Shown here in pieces: positions 36,075-44,374 of a stretch of 64,000 nt of DNA (position 1 is its first letter; each line of letters opens with the position of its first letter). The position numbers and the translations under genes were made by a program. Below the pieces are notes generated by a model, which saw only the letters and a program-made list of their open reading frames with translations, was not told the DNA's origin and searched no databases. The stretch spans positions 1 through 64,000 of the forward strand of contig JANDLT010000011.1 in the NCBI GenBank assembly GCA_024330265.1. Direction: 5' to 3'. The stretch is from Pyrinomonadaceae bacterium MAG19_C2-C3. GTDB lineage: Bacteria > Acidobacteriota > Blastocatellia > Pyrinomonadales > Pyrinomonadaceae.

Positions 36075-37802
36075 TTAACTTCCGGCTTTCGCGCCCATCG
36101 CCTGCGGGTTCGGGGCGGGCTTCATACCGTTAATCACATCCGACCCTGAACCCGTATCGTCGCTGGCATTGTTGCTCAGAGCGACGGCGGGCGGTTCAAA
36201 GTAACGGCGATGCAAATCGTCCCATTCGATGATGAGCGAACCGCCGGTCGTCAGTTGTTGCTTGTTCCAATTTGAAAGCAAATCGAGACACGCATGGTCA
36301 ATGTAGTTGAGGTCTTCCATCTGAACGTGAAGCTCTATGCCCGGTGGAACTTTGTCGAGCGTCTCGGCAAGTTGCGGCAAGCGTATAAACGTCGCCGAAC
36401 CTTTCAAATGGAGAACCATTTGGTGCGCGTCACCCGGCTCCGGGTGCAAGTCAACTTCGAGGTGCGAGAAGGTGTAAAGCAGTTTGATAGTCGCCAAAGC
36501 CAAACCTATCAACACGCCTTCGAGCAGGTTTGTACCGACGATGGCAACCACCGTCACAACGTAAATAATAACTTCGCCGCGCCCGAACCCCGCCAGCTTG
36601 CGTATGGCTTTCGGTGACACGAGTTTGAATCCGGTATAAACGAGAATCGCGGCGAGTCCCGTCGTCGGAATGCTATTTAGCACAAACGGGAGCAACGCGA
36701 TTGAGCCTAAAATCCAGACGCCGTGCATAATCGTCGACGCGCGGGTCTTCGCTCCCGCCGAGACATTCGCGGAACTGCGAACGATAACCCCGGTCATCGG
36801 CAATGCCCCGACGAAACCGCACAGAGTATTGCCGACACCTTGCGCGAGAAGTTCGCGGTTGTATCGCGTGCGCGCTCCCGTATGCATCTGGTCAACGGCG
36901 GTTGCCGAAAGCAGTGTCTCCGCGCTGGCGATAAGAGCGACGGCGACGACTGAGACGAGAATCGAACCCGTCGTTACCGCTCCGGTCAAAGTCTCGACGG
37001 TCGGGAAACTGACGACGCTGAAAAAGTTGCTGTCAATCGAAACGTAGTTGATGGGCAGATTGAAAACGGCGGCAATCCCCGTCGCCACCGCGACCGCGAC
37101 GAGCGGCGCAGGCACGATTTTCAAACGCTTCGGCACGAAGTTCCACGCCACCATCACGACTATTGCCGCCAAGCCGACGCCCGCCGCGAGATGATGAACC
37201 GAGCCGTCAATCGGCAAGATGCCTTTGATGAAAGCTTCGGGAATCGAAAGCAGATTTTCCACGCCACTGCCCCTCGGAGCATCGTCCACGACGACGTGAA
37301 TTTGACTGGCGATGATAAGAATGCCGATACCGGCGAGCATACCTTGCACGACCGAAGGCGCGATGGCGCGAAACCAGCCACCGAACTTAAACGCACCGAG
37401 CGCGATTTGAATTAGCCCGGCTAGTAAGACAATCGTGCCGAGCATCGCAAAGCCGTGTTGTTGAATGATTTCATAAATCAACACGGTCAACCCCGCCGCC
37501 GGACCCGACACCTGAAGCGGGCTTCCGGCGATTGAACCGACGACGATGCCGCCGATAATTCCGGTGATTAAACCGAGCGCGGGCGGCACACCCGAAGCGA
37601 TGGCGATGCCCATGCACAACGGCAGCGCGACGAGAAACACGACGATTGAAGCCAGTAAATCATTAACGAACGTGCCGCCCGGTGAAGGCTCTGCGCCGTT
37701 AGCGGCGGCAGCCGTATTAGTCACGCTAGTAATAGTAGTGACGGGTACTTGGGCGGACGATTGAGCGGACGATTGAGCGGGAGAGTGAAGTTGTTCAGCC
37801 AT
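36075..37802 (-). CDS. SulP-family anion transporter with STAS domain
   Basis: 575 residues. N-terminal low-complexity region with SSAQSSAQ repeats, then 11-13 hydrophobic segments starting LLASIVVFLVALPLCMGIAIASG, with VSGPAAGLTVLI and AVPMTGVIVRSSANVSAGAKTR-like signatures of SulP (SLC26) carriers, and a C-terminal STAS domain (about 440-550). Family members take up sulfate or bicarbonate or exchange anions. No neighbouring sulfate or carbonic anhydrase gene decides which. It has its own terminator. Confidence 0.88.
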   Translation of the reverse strand: MAEQLHSPAQSSAQSSAQVPVTTITSVTNTAAAANGAEPSPGGTFVNDLLASIVVFLVALPLCMGIAIASGVPPALGLITGIIGGIVVGSIAGSPLQVSGPAAGLTVLIYEIIQQHGFAMLGTIVLLAGLIQIALGAFKFGGWFRAIAPSVVQGMLAGIGILIIASQIHVVVDDAPRGSGVENLLSIPEAFIKGILPIDGSVHHLAAGVGLAAIVVMVAWNFVPKRLKIVPAPLVAVAVATGIAAVFNLPINYVSIDSNFFSVVSFPTVETLTGAVTTGSILVSVVAVALIASAETLLSATAVDQMHTGARTRYNRELLAQGVGNTLCGFVGALPMTGVIVRSSANVSAGAKTRASTIMHGVWILGSIALLPFVLNSIPTTGLAAILVYTGFKLVSPKAIRKLAGFGRGEVIIYVVTVVAIVGTNLLEGVLIGLALATIKLLYTFSHLEVDLHPEPGDAHQMVLHLKGSATFIRLPQLAETLDKVPPGIELHVQMEDLNYIDHACLDLLSNWNKQQLTTGGSLIIEWDDLHRRYFEPPAVALSNNASDDTGSGSDVINGMKPAPNPQAMGAKAGS

Positions 37803-37970
37803 GAAATTTTTATCCTTGTATCTATTCTTCTTTGCAATAAACTAAAGTCTTAACAGTTCGGAAGGTAGAAAACATCGCGTTGGAAAGTGTGTCGTCAACG
37901 AGACGCAAAGGCTTGAAATTCACCTTCTACACTTTCGGTTTCCGCCGACTCTGTAAAATTAAGATTGGGT

Positions 37971-38351
37971 TTAGACTTGGCGAGGCAAAGAAGAAGCGGG
38001 CGGACCTCTGCGCCCGCGTGCGGTGCTGAACCAGACGCGCAAGGATAGAGAGGCGTGTGGTGGCGTCGTCTCAAGTTCGGTGCGAGACGCGAGACGTTGC
38101 GGTAAGGCATGAGAACGGGCGAAGGCGGATTGCGATTGAAGATGTTTGCGGCGTTGCACGTTCGGAAGAACGGCTTCGCCAAGCTTCGCTTTCGTTTCCG
38201 GTGATGAAGAAGATTCTTGCGGGCAATTCTCCGCGAAAGACGCGGCGAAGGTGGAAACGTCCGTCGCCGGAAACGCGAGACACACGACCGCCATCATCAC
38301 GATGAGCGAGTGTTTCAACTTTAAGCTGTACGGTGTCGCAACAAACATCAA
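37971..38351 (-). CDS. Possible small exported protein
   Basis: 126 residues with a hydrophobic N-terminal segment (SLIVMMAVVCLAFPATDVSTFA) that would serve as a signal peptide. The remainder is Arg/Ser/Pro-rich and resembles no family known to me. Reading frames on the other strand are also open here, so the call rests on the signal peptide alone. Confidence 0.35.
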   Translation of the reverse strand: MMFVATPYSLKLKHSLIVMMAVVCLAFPATDVSTFAASFAENCPQESSSSPETKAKLGEAVLPNVQRRKHLQSQSAFARSHALPQRLASRTELETTPPHASLSLRVWFSTARGRRGPPASSLPRQV

Positions 38352-38485
38352 TCCACGAGTTCCGGTTGAATTTCCATCCGTGTCTCTTTTATCGCCGCCC
38401 GATGTTCATCTCTCGACGTACATCGCAAAAGCTTTTTGAGATGCGGCATGATAGCGAACAGGTCGCCTATCGGCAAACATTTACA

Positions 38486-39202
38486 TTACTGCGGCGTCGA
38501 AATGGACGCACCACCTACCGCGCACGATGCGACGACGGCTTGCGCGAGACGCGCGGGCGTGCGCGGCTTCTCGCCATCGGCGGGCAAACGGTTTATCCGT
38601 TCGACGATTTCGATGCCGCGTGTGACACGTCCGAAAGCGGCGAATTTATTATCGAGGTGCGCCGCATCGCTTAATAGAATAAAGAAGCTTGTGGTCGCGG
38701 TATCAACTTCATCGCCGCGTGCCATAGAGACGATGCCGCGCATGTGTTTGATATAGTTGGGTTCGTCTGGAACGCGGCGATTGGCGCGTGTCGAAAGTTG
38801 CGGGCTTAAAGTCCCGCGCGTTGAAAGGTCGCCGCCCTGAATGATGAAATCTTTGACCGTGCGATGAAACAGCGTGCCGTCGTAAGCTTTCGTCGCGGCG
38901 AGATTTAGAAAGTTTCTGACCGAGTTGGGTGCGGCTTCCGGCAACATCTCGATTTCGATGTCGCCCGCGTCGGTATTAAGCGTCACACACTGTTTCGCCA
39001 TCTCCGCGACGCTCGTATTATCAAAAGGTTCGCCCGTCGTTTTCGCTTTCTCGGCGGCGGCAGAACGCCGGTTACTTTTCTTCGGCGCATCGTTCTGTAT
39101 TGTCTCCTTCGGCTTGACGCTTTCGGTTTGTTGAGCGTGCGCGGCGTGTGTGATTAAACATACAACCAACATTATCAATATCATTTTTGCGGCTTGCTTC
39201 AC
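38486..39202 (-). CDS. Exported cyclophilin-type peptidyl-prolyl isomerase
   Basis: 238 residues. Signal peptide (MILIMLVVCLITHAAHA), a basic linker to about residue 70, then the cyclophilin domain: NTDAGDIEIEMLPEAAPNSVRNFLNLA, YDGTLFHRTVKDFIIQGGD (catalytic Arg in FHR, and Gln/Gly of QGGD), MARGDEVDTATTSFFILL and FAAFGRVTRGIEIVERI. It catalyses cis-trans isomerisation of Xaa-Pro bonds in the periplasm. Single gene; no partner evident. Confidence 0.9.
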   Translation of the reverse strand: MKQAAKMILIMLVVCLITHAAHAQQTESVKPKETIQNDAPKKSNRRSAAAEKAKTTGEPFDNTSVAEMAKQCVTLNTDAGDIEIEMLPEAAPNSVRNFLNLAATKAYDGTLFHRTVKDFIIQGGDLSTRGTLSPQLSTRANRRVPDEPNYIKHMRGIVSMARGDEVDTATTSFFILLSDAAHLDNKFAAFGRVTRGIEIVERINRLPADGEKPRTPARLAQAVVASCAVGGASISTPQ

Positions 39203-39259
39203 TTCTCTAAAACTCCTTAAAGATTTTTCCGTATCATACCGGATTTGGTTTCCGCCGCA

Positions 39260-39284
39260 TTGAAGTGTTTAATGAACACTTCAA
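39260..39284. promoter_or_regulatory. Perfect inverted repeat upstream of small gene and recombinase
   Basis: ttgaagtgtt, five bases, aacacttcaa: 10-base arms at a spacing suitable for a dimeric repressor. It lies 56 bases before the start of the small gene at 39341 and on the other side of the cyclophilin promoter. It is too short and lacks a T-tract to be a good terminator. Confidence 0.4.
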
Positions 39285-39340
39285 TGTGAAGATGTCTTTC
39301 ACGGCGATGACAGTAACTTTTACCTTAACGGAGAAATTTT

Positions 39341-39577
39341 ATGACGAAGCAAATCAACATGCACGGAGCGCGTATGTCGCTCAACCGCAACCCCGATATG
39401 CGCGATTGGGCGGAACACTGGTTGAAGGACATAGAGCGCGAAACCTACTTCCAACAACCGGACGCGACCGAAGAAACCTTCGCCCGTCATTGGCTGTATG
39501 TGCGCCCGGAGCGAATGCACGAATCGGCTATCGAAGCCGTCACCGCTTATCATGAACACCACTCGGACGAAAAATAA
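39341..39577 (+). CDS. Small conserved-looking protein of unknown function
   Basis: 78 residues, ribosome site acggagaa before the ATG. Rich in charged and aromatic residues (RDWAEHWLKDIERETYFQQP, ARHWLYVRPERM); no signal peptide, no membrane segment, no motif I can name. It ends 30 bases before the recombinase gene and may be co-transcribed with it. Confidence 0.6.
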   Translation: MTKQINMHGARMSLNRNPDMRDWAEHWLKDIERETYFQQPDATEETFARHWLYVRPERMHESAIEAVTAYHEHHSDEK

Positions 39578-39607
39578 ATTTACACGCGAAACCTCAAAGC
39601 ATTATCC

Positions 39608-40582
39608 ATGAAGACAGAGCAAACGGCAGAACAGGGTTTGACCGCGACATGGTTGTCGGCGGCGGAGGTGACGGCGATAAACGTGGTATTGGACGGCTTG
39701 CCGAGTGTGCATTCGCGCCGCGCCTACGGGCGCGCACTTTCCGATTTCTTTCGCTGGCATCGCGCGCAGCAGACACCGGAGCAGCACAGCCCCCCGCTCG
39801 GTAAAGCACTCGTTCAGGCTTACGCTGCTTCTTTGCGCGCGGCGGGCTTGTCCGCCGCGTCCATCAATCAACGCTTATCGGCGATTCGCAAGTTGGCGAT
39901 TGAAGCCGCCGATAACGGTTGGCTCGACCCGCAACTGGCTTCCGGCATTCGTGCCATCAAAGGTGCGCGACAAGAAGGCAGGCGTGCCGGTAACTGGTTG
40001 ACGCGCGACGAAGCGCAAACGTGGCTTAATGCTCCCGACCCCAACACGATTAAAGGTTTGCGCGACCGCGCATTGCTCTCCGTTCTCATCGGCTGCGGGT
40101 TGCGCCGCGCGGAAGCGGCGTCACTCACCTTCAATCATGTTCAGCAACGCGACGGGCGATGGGTGTTGGTTGACTTGATAGGCAAACGCGACCGCGTGCG
40201 TTCAGTTCCGATGCCTGCGTGGGCAAAGCACGCAATTGATGCATGGAGCGATGTCGCATCTACTCAAGTCGCGGAGAGTGTCAAAGCCGGTCATATATTT
40301 CGACCCGTCAATAAGTCCGGTCGCGTCGCGGGCGAGCGCATGACACCGCAAGCGATTCGCAACATCGTTTGCGAGTACGCCGCGAAGCTCGGCAACAACG
40401 GCGTCGCGCCTCACGATTTGCGCCGAACGTTTGCCAAACTCGCGCACAAAGGCGGTTCGGGACTTGACCAGATTCAACTTTCACTCGGTCATCATTCGAT
40501 ACTGACAACCGAACGCTATCTCGGAGTCGAGCAAGATTTAACCGACGCTCCCTGCGACCATCTTGGGCTAAGACTAGGCTAA
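39608..40582 (+). CDS. Tyrosine recombinase (XerC/D-like integrase)
   Basis: 324 residues. N-terminal SAM-like DNA-binding domain (HSRRAYGRALSDFFRWHRAQ, SINQRLSAIRKLA) and C-terminal catalytic domain with the Arg in LIGCGLRRAEAASL, Lys in IGKRDRVRSVPM, HDLRRTFA (His and second Arg), LGHHS, and the nucleophile Tyr in TTERYLG. Complete active-site set. Whether it is a chromosomal dimer-resolution enzyme or belongs to a mobile element is unclear; palindromic repeats sit immediately downstream, but no attachment site was found. Confidence 0.88.
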   Translation: MKTEQTAEQGLTATWLSAAEVTAINVVLDGLPSVHSRRAYGRALSDFFRWHRAQQTPEQHSPPLGKALVQAYAASLRAAGLSAASINQRLSAIRKLAIEAADNGWLDPQLASGIRAIKGARQEGRRAGNWLTRDEAQTWLNAPDPNTIKGLRDRALLSVLIGCGLRRAEAASLTFNHVQQRDGRWVLVDLIGKRDRVRSVPMPAWAKHAIDAWSDVASTQVAESVKAGHIFRPVNKSGRVAGERMTPQAIRNIVCEYAAKLGNNGVAPHDLRRTFAKLAHKGGSGLDQIQLSLGHHSILTTERYLGVEQDLTDAPCDHLGLRLG

Positions 40583-40730
40583 CGTCAGGCGCGACGTAAG
40601 ACAAAAAGGGGTTTGTCCACGAATCAAGACGAAGGAAAAACACTCAAAGAAATCAGATTTTGTTTCGTGCCGTTTCGTGTTGATTCGTGGATAAAATCTC
40701 TACCGCTTCCTATCTCGAATTCACGTTAAC
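40577..40730. repeat. Dispersed palindromic element, copy D
   Basis: Left side ctaacgtcaggcgcgacgta, core tccacgaatcaagacgaa against ttcgtgttgattcgtgga, right side cctatctcgaattcacgtta. The right end supplies the bases of the stop codon of the BrnT-like fragment, and the left end begins in the last codons of the recombinase gene. Confidence 0.7.
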
Positions 40731-40902
40731 TATTTTCTTCATAATCTTTCACCATCCATGATTCGGCTCTGCGTGCCGTGATGAAGTGAATCTCATCCGG
40801 TTCGGGTTCGGTATAAACAAGAAACGTCAAACCGTAAGCGGCGGTCAATGCGATGATTGCGTATCTCACTTCGTCGGCGGTTGAGTGGAAATGGGTTGTG
40901 CG
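40726..40902 (-). pseudogene. BrnT-like toxin remnant
   Basis: The frame after the phosphatase stop codon reads STADEVRYAIIALTAAYGLT, then LVYTEPEPDEIHFITARRAE and WMVKDYEENS, which lines up with the second half of BrnT toxins (E.RY...IGL...GRLL.VVYTE....IRIISAR.A...E...YEEG). There is no start codon and no N-terminal half, and no antitoxin gene follows. The stop lies within the end of the palindromic element D. A decayed fragment. Confidence 0.5.
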
Positions 40903-41463
40903 TCAAAGCGCATACCGGGCTTTGACGAGGCGCGGCGGTGTGGTCGCGTTCGGCGGTATGGACAGGATAAACAGATTGTCGTATTCATCATCGCGGATTG
41001 GTGGAACGTCTTTTCCGGTCAGCGTCTTTATAAGCAACGGCACGGTATTGCTGTGACCGACGACGAGAACGGTTTGACCTTGATGCCGTCCGGTTATGAC
41101 TCCGGCGAGATTTGCGGCATATGCTGGCGCGTCGTCGAAGTTGGCGGCAACGGTGTTAATCGAAACTCCGGTCGCGGCGGCAAGCGGTTCGGCGGTTTCC
41201 CGCGTGCGGCGAAACTGCGAGCAGTATATGGTTTGAACTCCCGCCTCGCCCGCGACTCCGGCGAGTAGCTGCGCCCGCCTGATGCCTGTCTCACTAAGCG
41301 GCGGGTCGTCGCCCGCCACCACCGCTTTTTCGGCGTGACGCACGATGATAACGGTCGTCGGAATCTCGCTTCGCCTGTCACACGCAACCTGCGCGATGAC
41401 GACGAGGACGATTAAAACGATGAGACGCAATGAGGATTTTCCCTTTATCAAATCTGTTTTCAT
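40903..41463 (-). CDS. Histidine-phosphatase superfamily lipoprotein
   Basis: 186 residues. Lipoprotein signal (VIAQVAC), then the histidine phosphatase fold: VIIVRHAEK (RHG-like motif with the catalytic His), LSETGIRRAQLL, IYCSQFRRTRETAEPLA and VLVVGHSNTVPLL (second His). SixA/phosphoglycerate-mutase-like. Exported, so a phospho-sugar or phospholipid role is more likely than protein signalling. Stop codon is in frame with the BrnT fragment. Confidence 0.85.
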   Translation of the reverse strand: MKTDLIKGKSSLRLIVLIVLVVIAQVACDRRSEIPTTVIIVRHAEKAVVAGDDPPLSETGIRRAQLLAGVAGEAGVQTIYCSQFRRTRETAEPLAAATGVSINTVAANFDDAPAYAANLAGVITGRHQGQTVLVVGHSNTVPLLIKTLTGKDVPPIRDDEYDNLFILSIPPNATTPPRLVKARYAL

Positions 41464-41867
41464 ACTTCTCCGACTTGCCAGATGATTTCTATTTTGTGAT
41501 TTTTCCCCGCCGCTTCGCTTATCGCCGTTTGTAAGCGACGATGGTCAACAAACGCGCTGACAGATTGTTCGAGTCGGGCAAACGATGGAGATTACCGGCA
41601 ACCGGGTGGACGACAACGGCGGCAAGAATCCGAGCGCGGCGAAGGATGCAGTGATTCCACTCATTTGCTTGTGATTATTTCCCTGTTCAGCTTCGTCTGT
41701 CAGACGACCATTGTGACACGACTATGTGTGCATCCACGACGAGCGTGATGAAGTTCGTCACTACTGCCATCCGTTCCGGCTTGACGGCAGCGGAGACGGC
41801 GAGCGGTGTTGTATAGTTAGAGTTATTTGGTAATCGCTCTATACCCATCAGTTGAAGGAGAAATAAC
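41464..41867. other. Intergenic region upstream of ferritin
   Basis: About 400 bases between divergent genes. No credible reading frame or clear repeat. A Shine-Dalgarno sequence (aaggag) ends at 41861 before the ferritin ATG. I see no convincing Fur box. Confidence 0.4.
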
Positions 41868-42389
41868 ATGTTGCTCAGCGCGGCACTAAACGACGCTTTG
41901 AACCAGCAGGTCGGAAATGAGTTCGGTGCTTCACTTCAGTATGTCGCTATCGCAGCGTATTTCGATAGCGATAACCTGCCGGTACTCGCCCGCCACTTTT
42001 ACACGCAGGCGACGGAAGAACGCGACCATGCGATGCGCTTCGTGAAGTTCATCATGGATGCCGGCGGACGGCTGGAGATTCCCGCGATTCCGGCACCGCG
42101 CAGCGACTTCAGTTCGGCGCAGGAAGCCGTACAACTCTCACTCGATTGGGAACGCACCGTCACCCAACAGGTCAACGCACTCGTGGATCGGGCGATAAAA
42201 GACAACGACCATATATCGCGCAACTTCTTGGAGTGGTTCGTCAATGAACAACTCGAAGAGATGGCGAGCATGGAGACGCTGTTAGGGATGGTGCGTCGCG
42301 CCGGTGACGCGGGATTGTTGCTCGTTGAAAGTTATCTCGCGCGCGAAGGTCGGTCGGCAAGTGTGGGGGTTGAGAACGAGAACACGTAG
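41868..42389 (+). CDS. Ferritin-like iron storage protein
   Basis: 173 residues, four-helix bundle without signal peptide. Di-iron ferroxidase ligands are visible: Glu in NQQVGNEFGASLQYVA, EERDHAMRF (Glu, His), and the helix C/D residues DWERTVTQQ and NEQLEEMASM. Non-haem bacterial ferritins of FtnA type oxidise Fe(II) and store the mineral in a 24-mer shell. Strong ribosome site. Single gene followed by the TldD/PmbA pair after 148 bases. Confidence 0.88.
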   Translation: MLLSAALNDALNQQVGNEFGASLQYVAIAAYFDSDNLPVLARHFYTQATEERDHAMRFVKFIMDAGGRLEIPAIPAPRSDFSSAQEAVQLSLDWERTVTQQVNALVDRAIKDNDHISRNFLEWFVNEQLEEMASMETLLGMVRRAGDAGLLLVESYLAREGRSASVGVENENT

Positions 42390-42537
42390 TACGGGAGACG
42401 GATAACTCTTCTCTGCCCATTTGTCAGTAAGTAGCAATAGTTGCACAACACCCTGACTTGGAAGAAACTTAGCGTTGTCGGGAAATGGCATACTTGGCAA
42501 TGTAGAAGATTATATGTTGGTTTTGTGAGGCACAACG

Positions 42538-44124
42538 ATGAAGTCTTCCAGACGCGAATTTCTAAAAGTAACCGGACTCTCCACCAGTGCCGTCGCGCTG
42601 TCGGAATGGAGTTTCGGGCGTGAAGCCGAAGCCGCGAAGTTTGCCGCGATTGAAACGAGCAAAGACGACTTGGCGGATGTCGCGCTGGCTCTCGCCAAAA
42701 AACTCGGCGCAACATATACCGACATTCGCATCAACCGTTATCGCGTTGAATCCATCTCGACGCGCGAGCGGCAAGTGCAATCGGTCGCACGCGGATCGAA
42801 CTTCGGTTTCGGCGTGCGCGTCCTCGTCAAAGGGACGTGGGGATTCGCCGCCAGCCCGAACGTGACACGCGCGGAAGTCGAACGTGCGACACGCGAAGCC
42901 GTCGAAATCGCGCGGGCAAACTCCACCATCCAACGCCGTCCCGTGCGTCTCGCTCCGGCTCCGAAAGTCATCGCCAAGTGGAAGAGCCAATTTGAGCGCG
43001 ACCCGTTCGAGGTTCCGGTTGATGACAAAATCGGATTCTTGCTCAAACTCAACGAAGCCGCGCTTGGAGTTAAAGGTGTGAGTTTCGTTAATTCTTCGAT
43101 GGCGTGGGTCAACGAACAAAAATACCTCGCCACGTCCGACGGTTCGCGCATCGAGCAGTATCTGATTCGCGGCTATCCGACGTTCACGGTGACGGCGATT
43201 GACCGTGCGACCAACGATTTTCAAACTAGGAATTCGATTGCCGAAGGAAGCAGCGCGGGCTACGAGTACACCGAAAAATACGATTGGTTCGCCGAAGCCA
43301 AGCAAGCAGGCGAAGAAGCCGTCGGCAAACTCAAAGCCAAATCAATCGAACCCGGCAAGTACGATTTAATTCTGCATCCGTCGCATCTTTACCTGACGAT
43401 TCACGAATCCGTCGGACACTCGACCGAACTCGACCGCGCGCTTCTCTGGGAAGCGAACTACGCCGGAACGAGTTTCCTGACGCCCGACAAAACCGGCAAA
43501 CTGCAATTCGGCTCAAAGATAGTCAACTTCGTCGCCGACCGCACACAGCCCGCCGGACTTGCGACCGTCGCTTACGATGATGAAGGCGTGGCGGGGCAAC
43601 GCTGGCATTTAGTCCGCGACGGCGTGTTCGTTGATTGGCAAACGACACGCGACTTAGCACCGCTCATCGGTAAAAATAAATCTTACGGCTGTCTGCACGC
43701 CGACAGTTGGGGCAGCGTGCCATTTCCCAGAATGCCGAACGTCTCGCTCGAACCCGCAAAGGAAAATGTCACCACCGATGACCTTATCGGCGGTGTCGAA
43801 AAGGGCATCATGATTTTCGGGCGCGGCAGTTATTCGATTGACCAGCAGCGTTACAATTTTCAATTCGGCGGGCAGACTTTCTGGGAAATCAAGAACGGCA
43901 AAATCGTCGGCATGTTGCGCGATGTCGCTTATCAATCGCGCACCACCGATTTCTGGAACGCTTGTGACGGACTTGGTGATAAATCAACCTACCTGCTGCC
44001 CGGAACTTTCAACGACGGAAAAGGCGAACCCGGACAATCCAATGCCGTCTCGCACGGTTGCCCGTCGGCGCGTTTTCGCCAAATTGATGTTCTCAACACC
44101 GCCGCCGATTCGAGTCGTTCATAG
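42538..44124 (+). CDS. tldD: TldD-type metallopeptidase with Tat signal
   Basis: 528 residues. N-terminal SRREFLKVTG is a twin-arginine signal, unusual for E. coli TldD, which is cytoplasmic, but seen in other bacteria. The metal site is TIHESVGHSTE (HExxxH), then the conserved YDDEGVAGQ and SYGCLHADSWGS regions, and the CysLxxG-like end GDKSTYLL. TldD forms a heterodimer with PmbA/TldE and acts as a protease in peptide-antibiotic maturation and degradation of small unfolded peptides. The partner follows at 44375. Confidence 0.87.
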   Translation: MKSSRREFLKVTGLSTSAVALSEWSFGREAEAAKFAAIETSKDDLADVALALAKKLGATYTDIRINRYRVESISTRERQVQSVARGSNFGFGVRVLVKGTWGFAASPNVTRAEVERATREAVEIARANSTIQRRPVRLAPAPKVIAKWKSQFERDPFEVPVDDKIGFLLKLNEAALGVKGVSFVNSSMAWVNEQKYLATSDGSRIEQYLIRGYPTFTVTAIDRATNDFQTRNSIAEGSSAGYEYTEKYDWFAEAKQAGEEAVGKLKAKSIEPGKYDLILHPSHLYLTIHESVGHSTELDRALLWEANYAGTSFLTPDKTGKLQFGSKIVNFVADRTQPAGLATVAYDDEGVAGQRWHLVRDGVFVDWQTTRDLAPLIGKNKSYGCLHADSWGSVPFPRMPNVSLEPAKENVTTDDLIGGVEKGIMIFGRGSYSIDQQRYNFQFGGQTFWEIKNGKIVGMLRDVAYQSRTTDFWNACDGLGDKSTYLLPGTFNDGKGEPGQSNAVSHGCPSARFRQIDVLNTAADSSRS

Positions 44125-44345
44125 AAAAGATTCCTTAAAAGCCCCGAAGGGGCGAAATTGGATAGCTTGGGGCAACGCCCCAAGAGACAAGCCCTTTATG
44201 ATTTTCCAGCCCTGAAAGGGCGAAATAGTCACCGACCTCTACCAAATATGTCACCCTTTCAGGGCTTGCCGGTCTGTTCTAACTTTTACCCGGTGCGGTG
44301 CGCCGGGCTATCGAATGTCGCCCCTTCGGGGCTTCAATTAGACTT
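44122..44345. repeat. Hairpin repeat cluster (GCCCTGAAAGGGC type)
   Basis: Between tldD and pmbA: gccccgaaggggc, ttggggcaacgccccaa, gccctgaaagggcg, ccctttcagggctt, cggtgcggtgcgccgggct, gccccttcggggc. Similar units occur at 47089-47290. They split the otherwise adjacent peptidase genes. Confidence 0.7.
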
Positions 44346-44374
44346 TTAAGACAGCCTCCAAGGAATTTGAAGCA

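Noticed and set aside
39608..40582. Recombinase as the integrase of the 45-59 kb region or of a genomic island
   Set aside because: No tRNA gene, no direct-repeat attachment sites and no other phage or island genes are visible near it.
41687..41869. Small minus-strand frame upstream of ferritin
   Set aside because: No ribosome site or homology; begins inside the ferritin start region.
44122..44345. Possible CRISPR array because of regularly repeated GC-rich units
   Set aside because: The units are inverted hairpins of unequal spacing, not direct repeats with unique spacers, and no cas gene is nearby.
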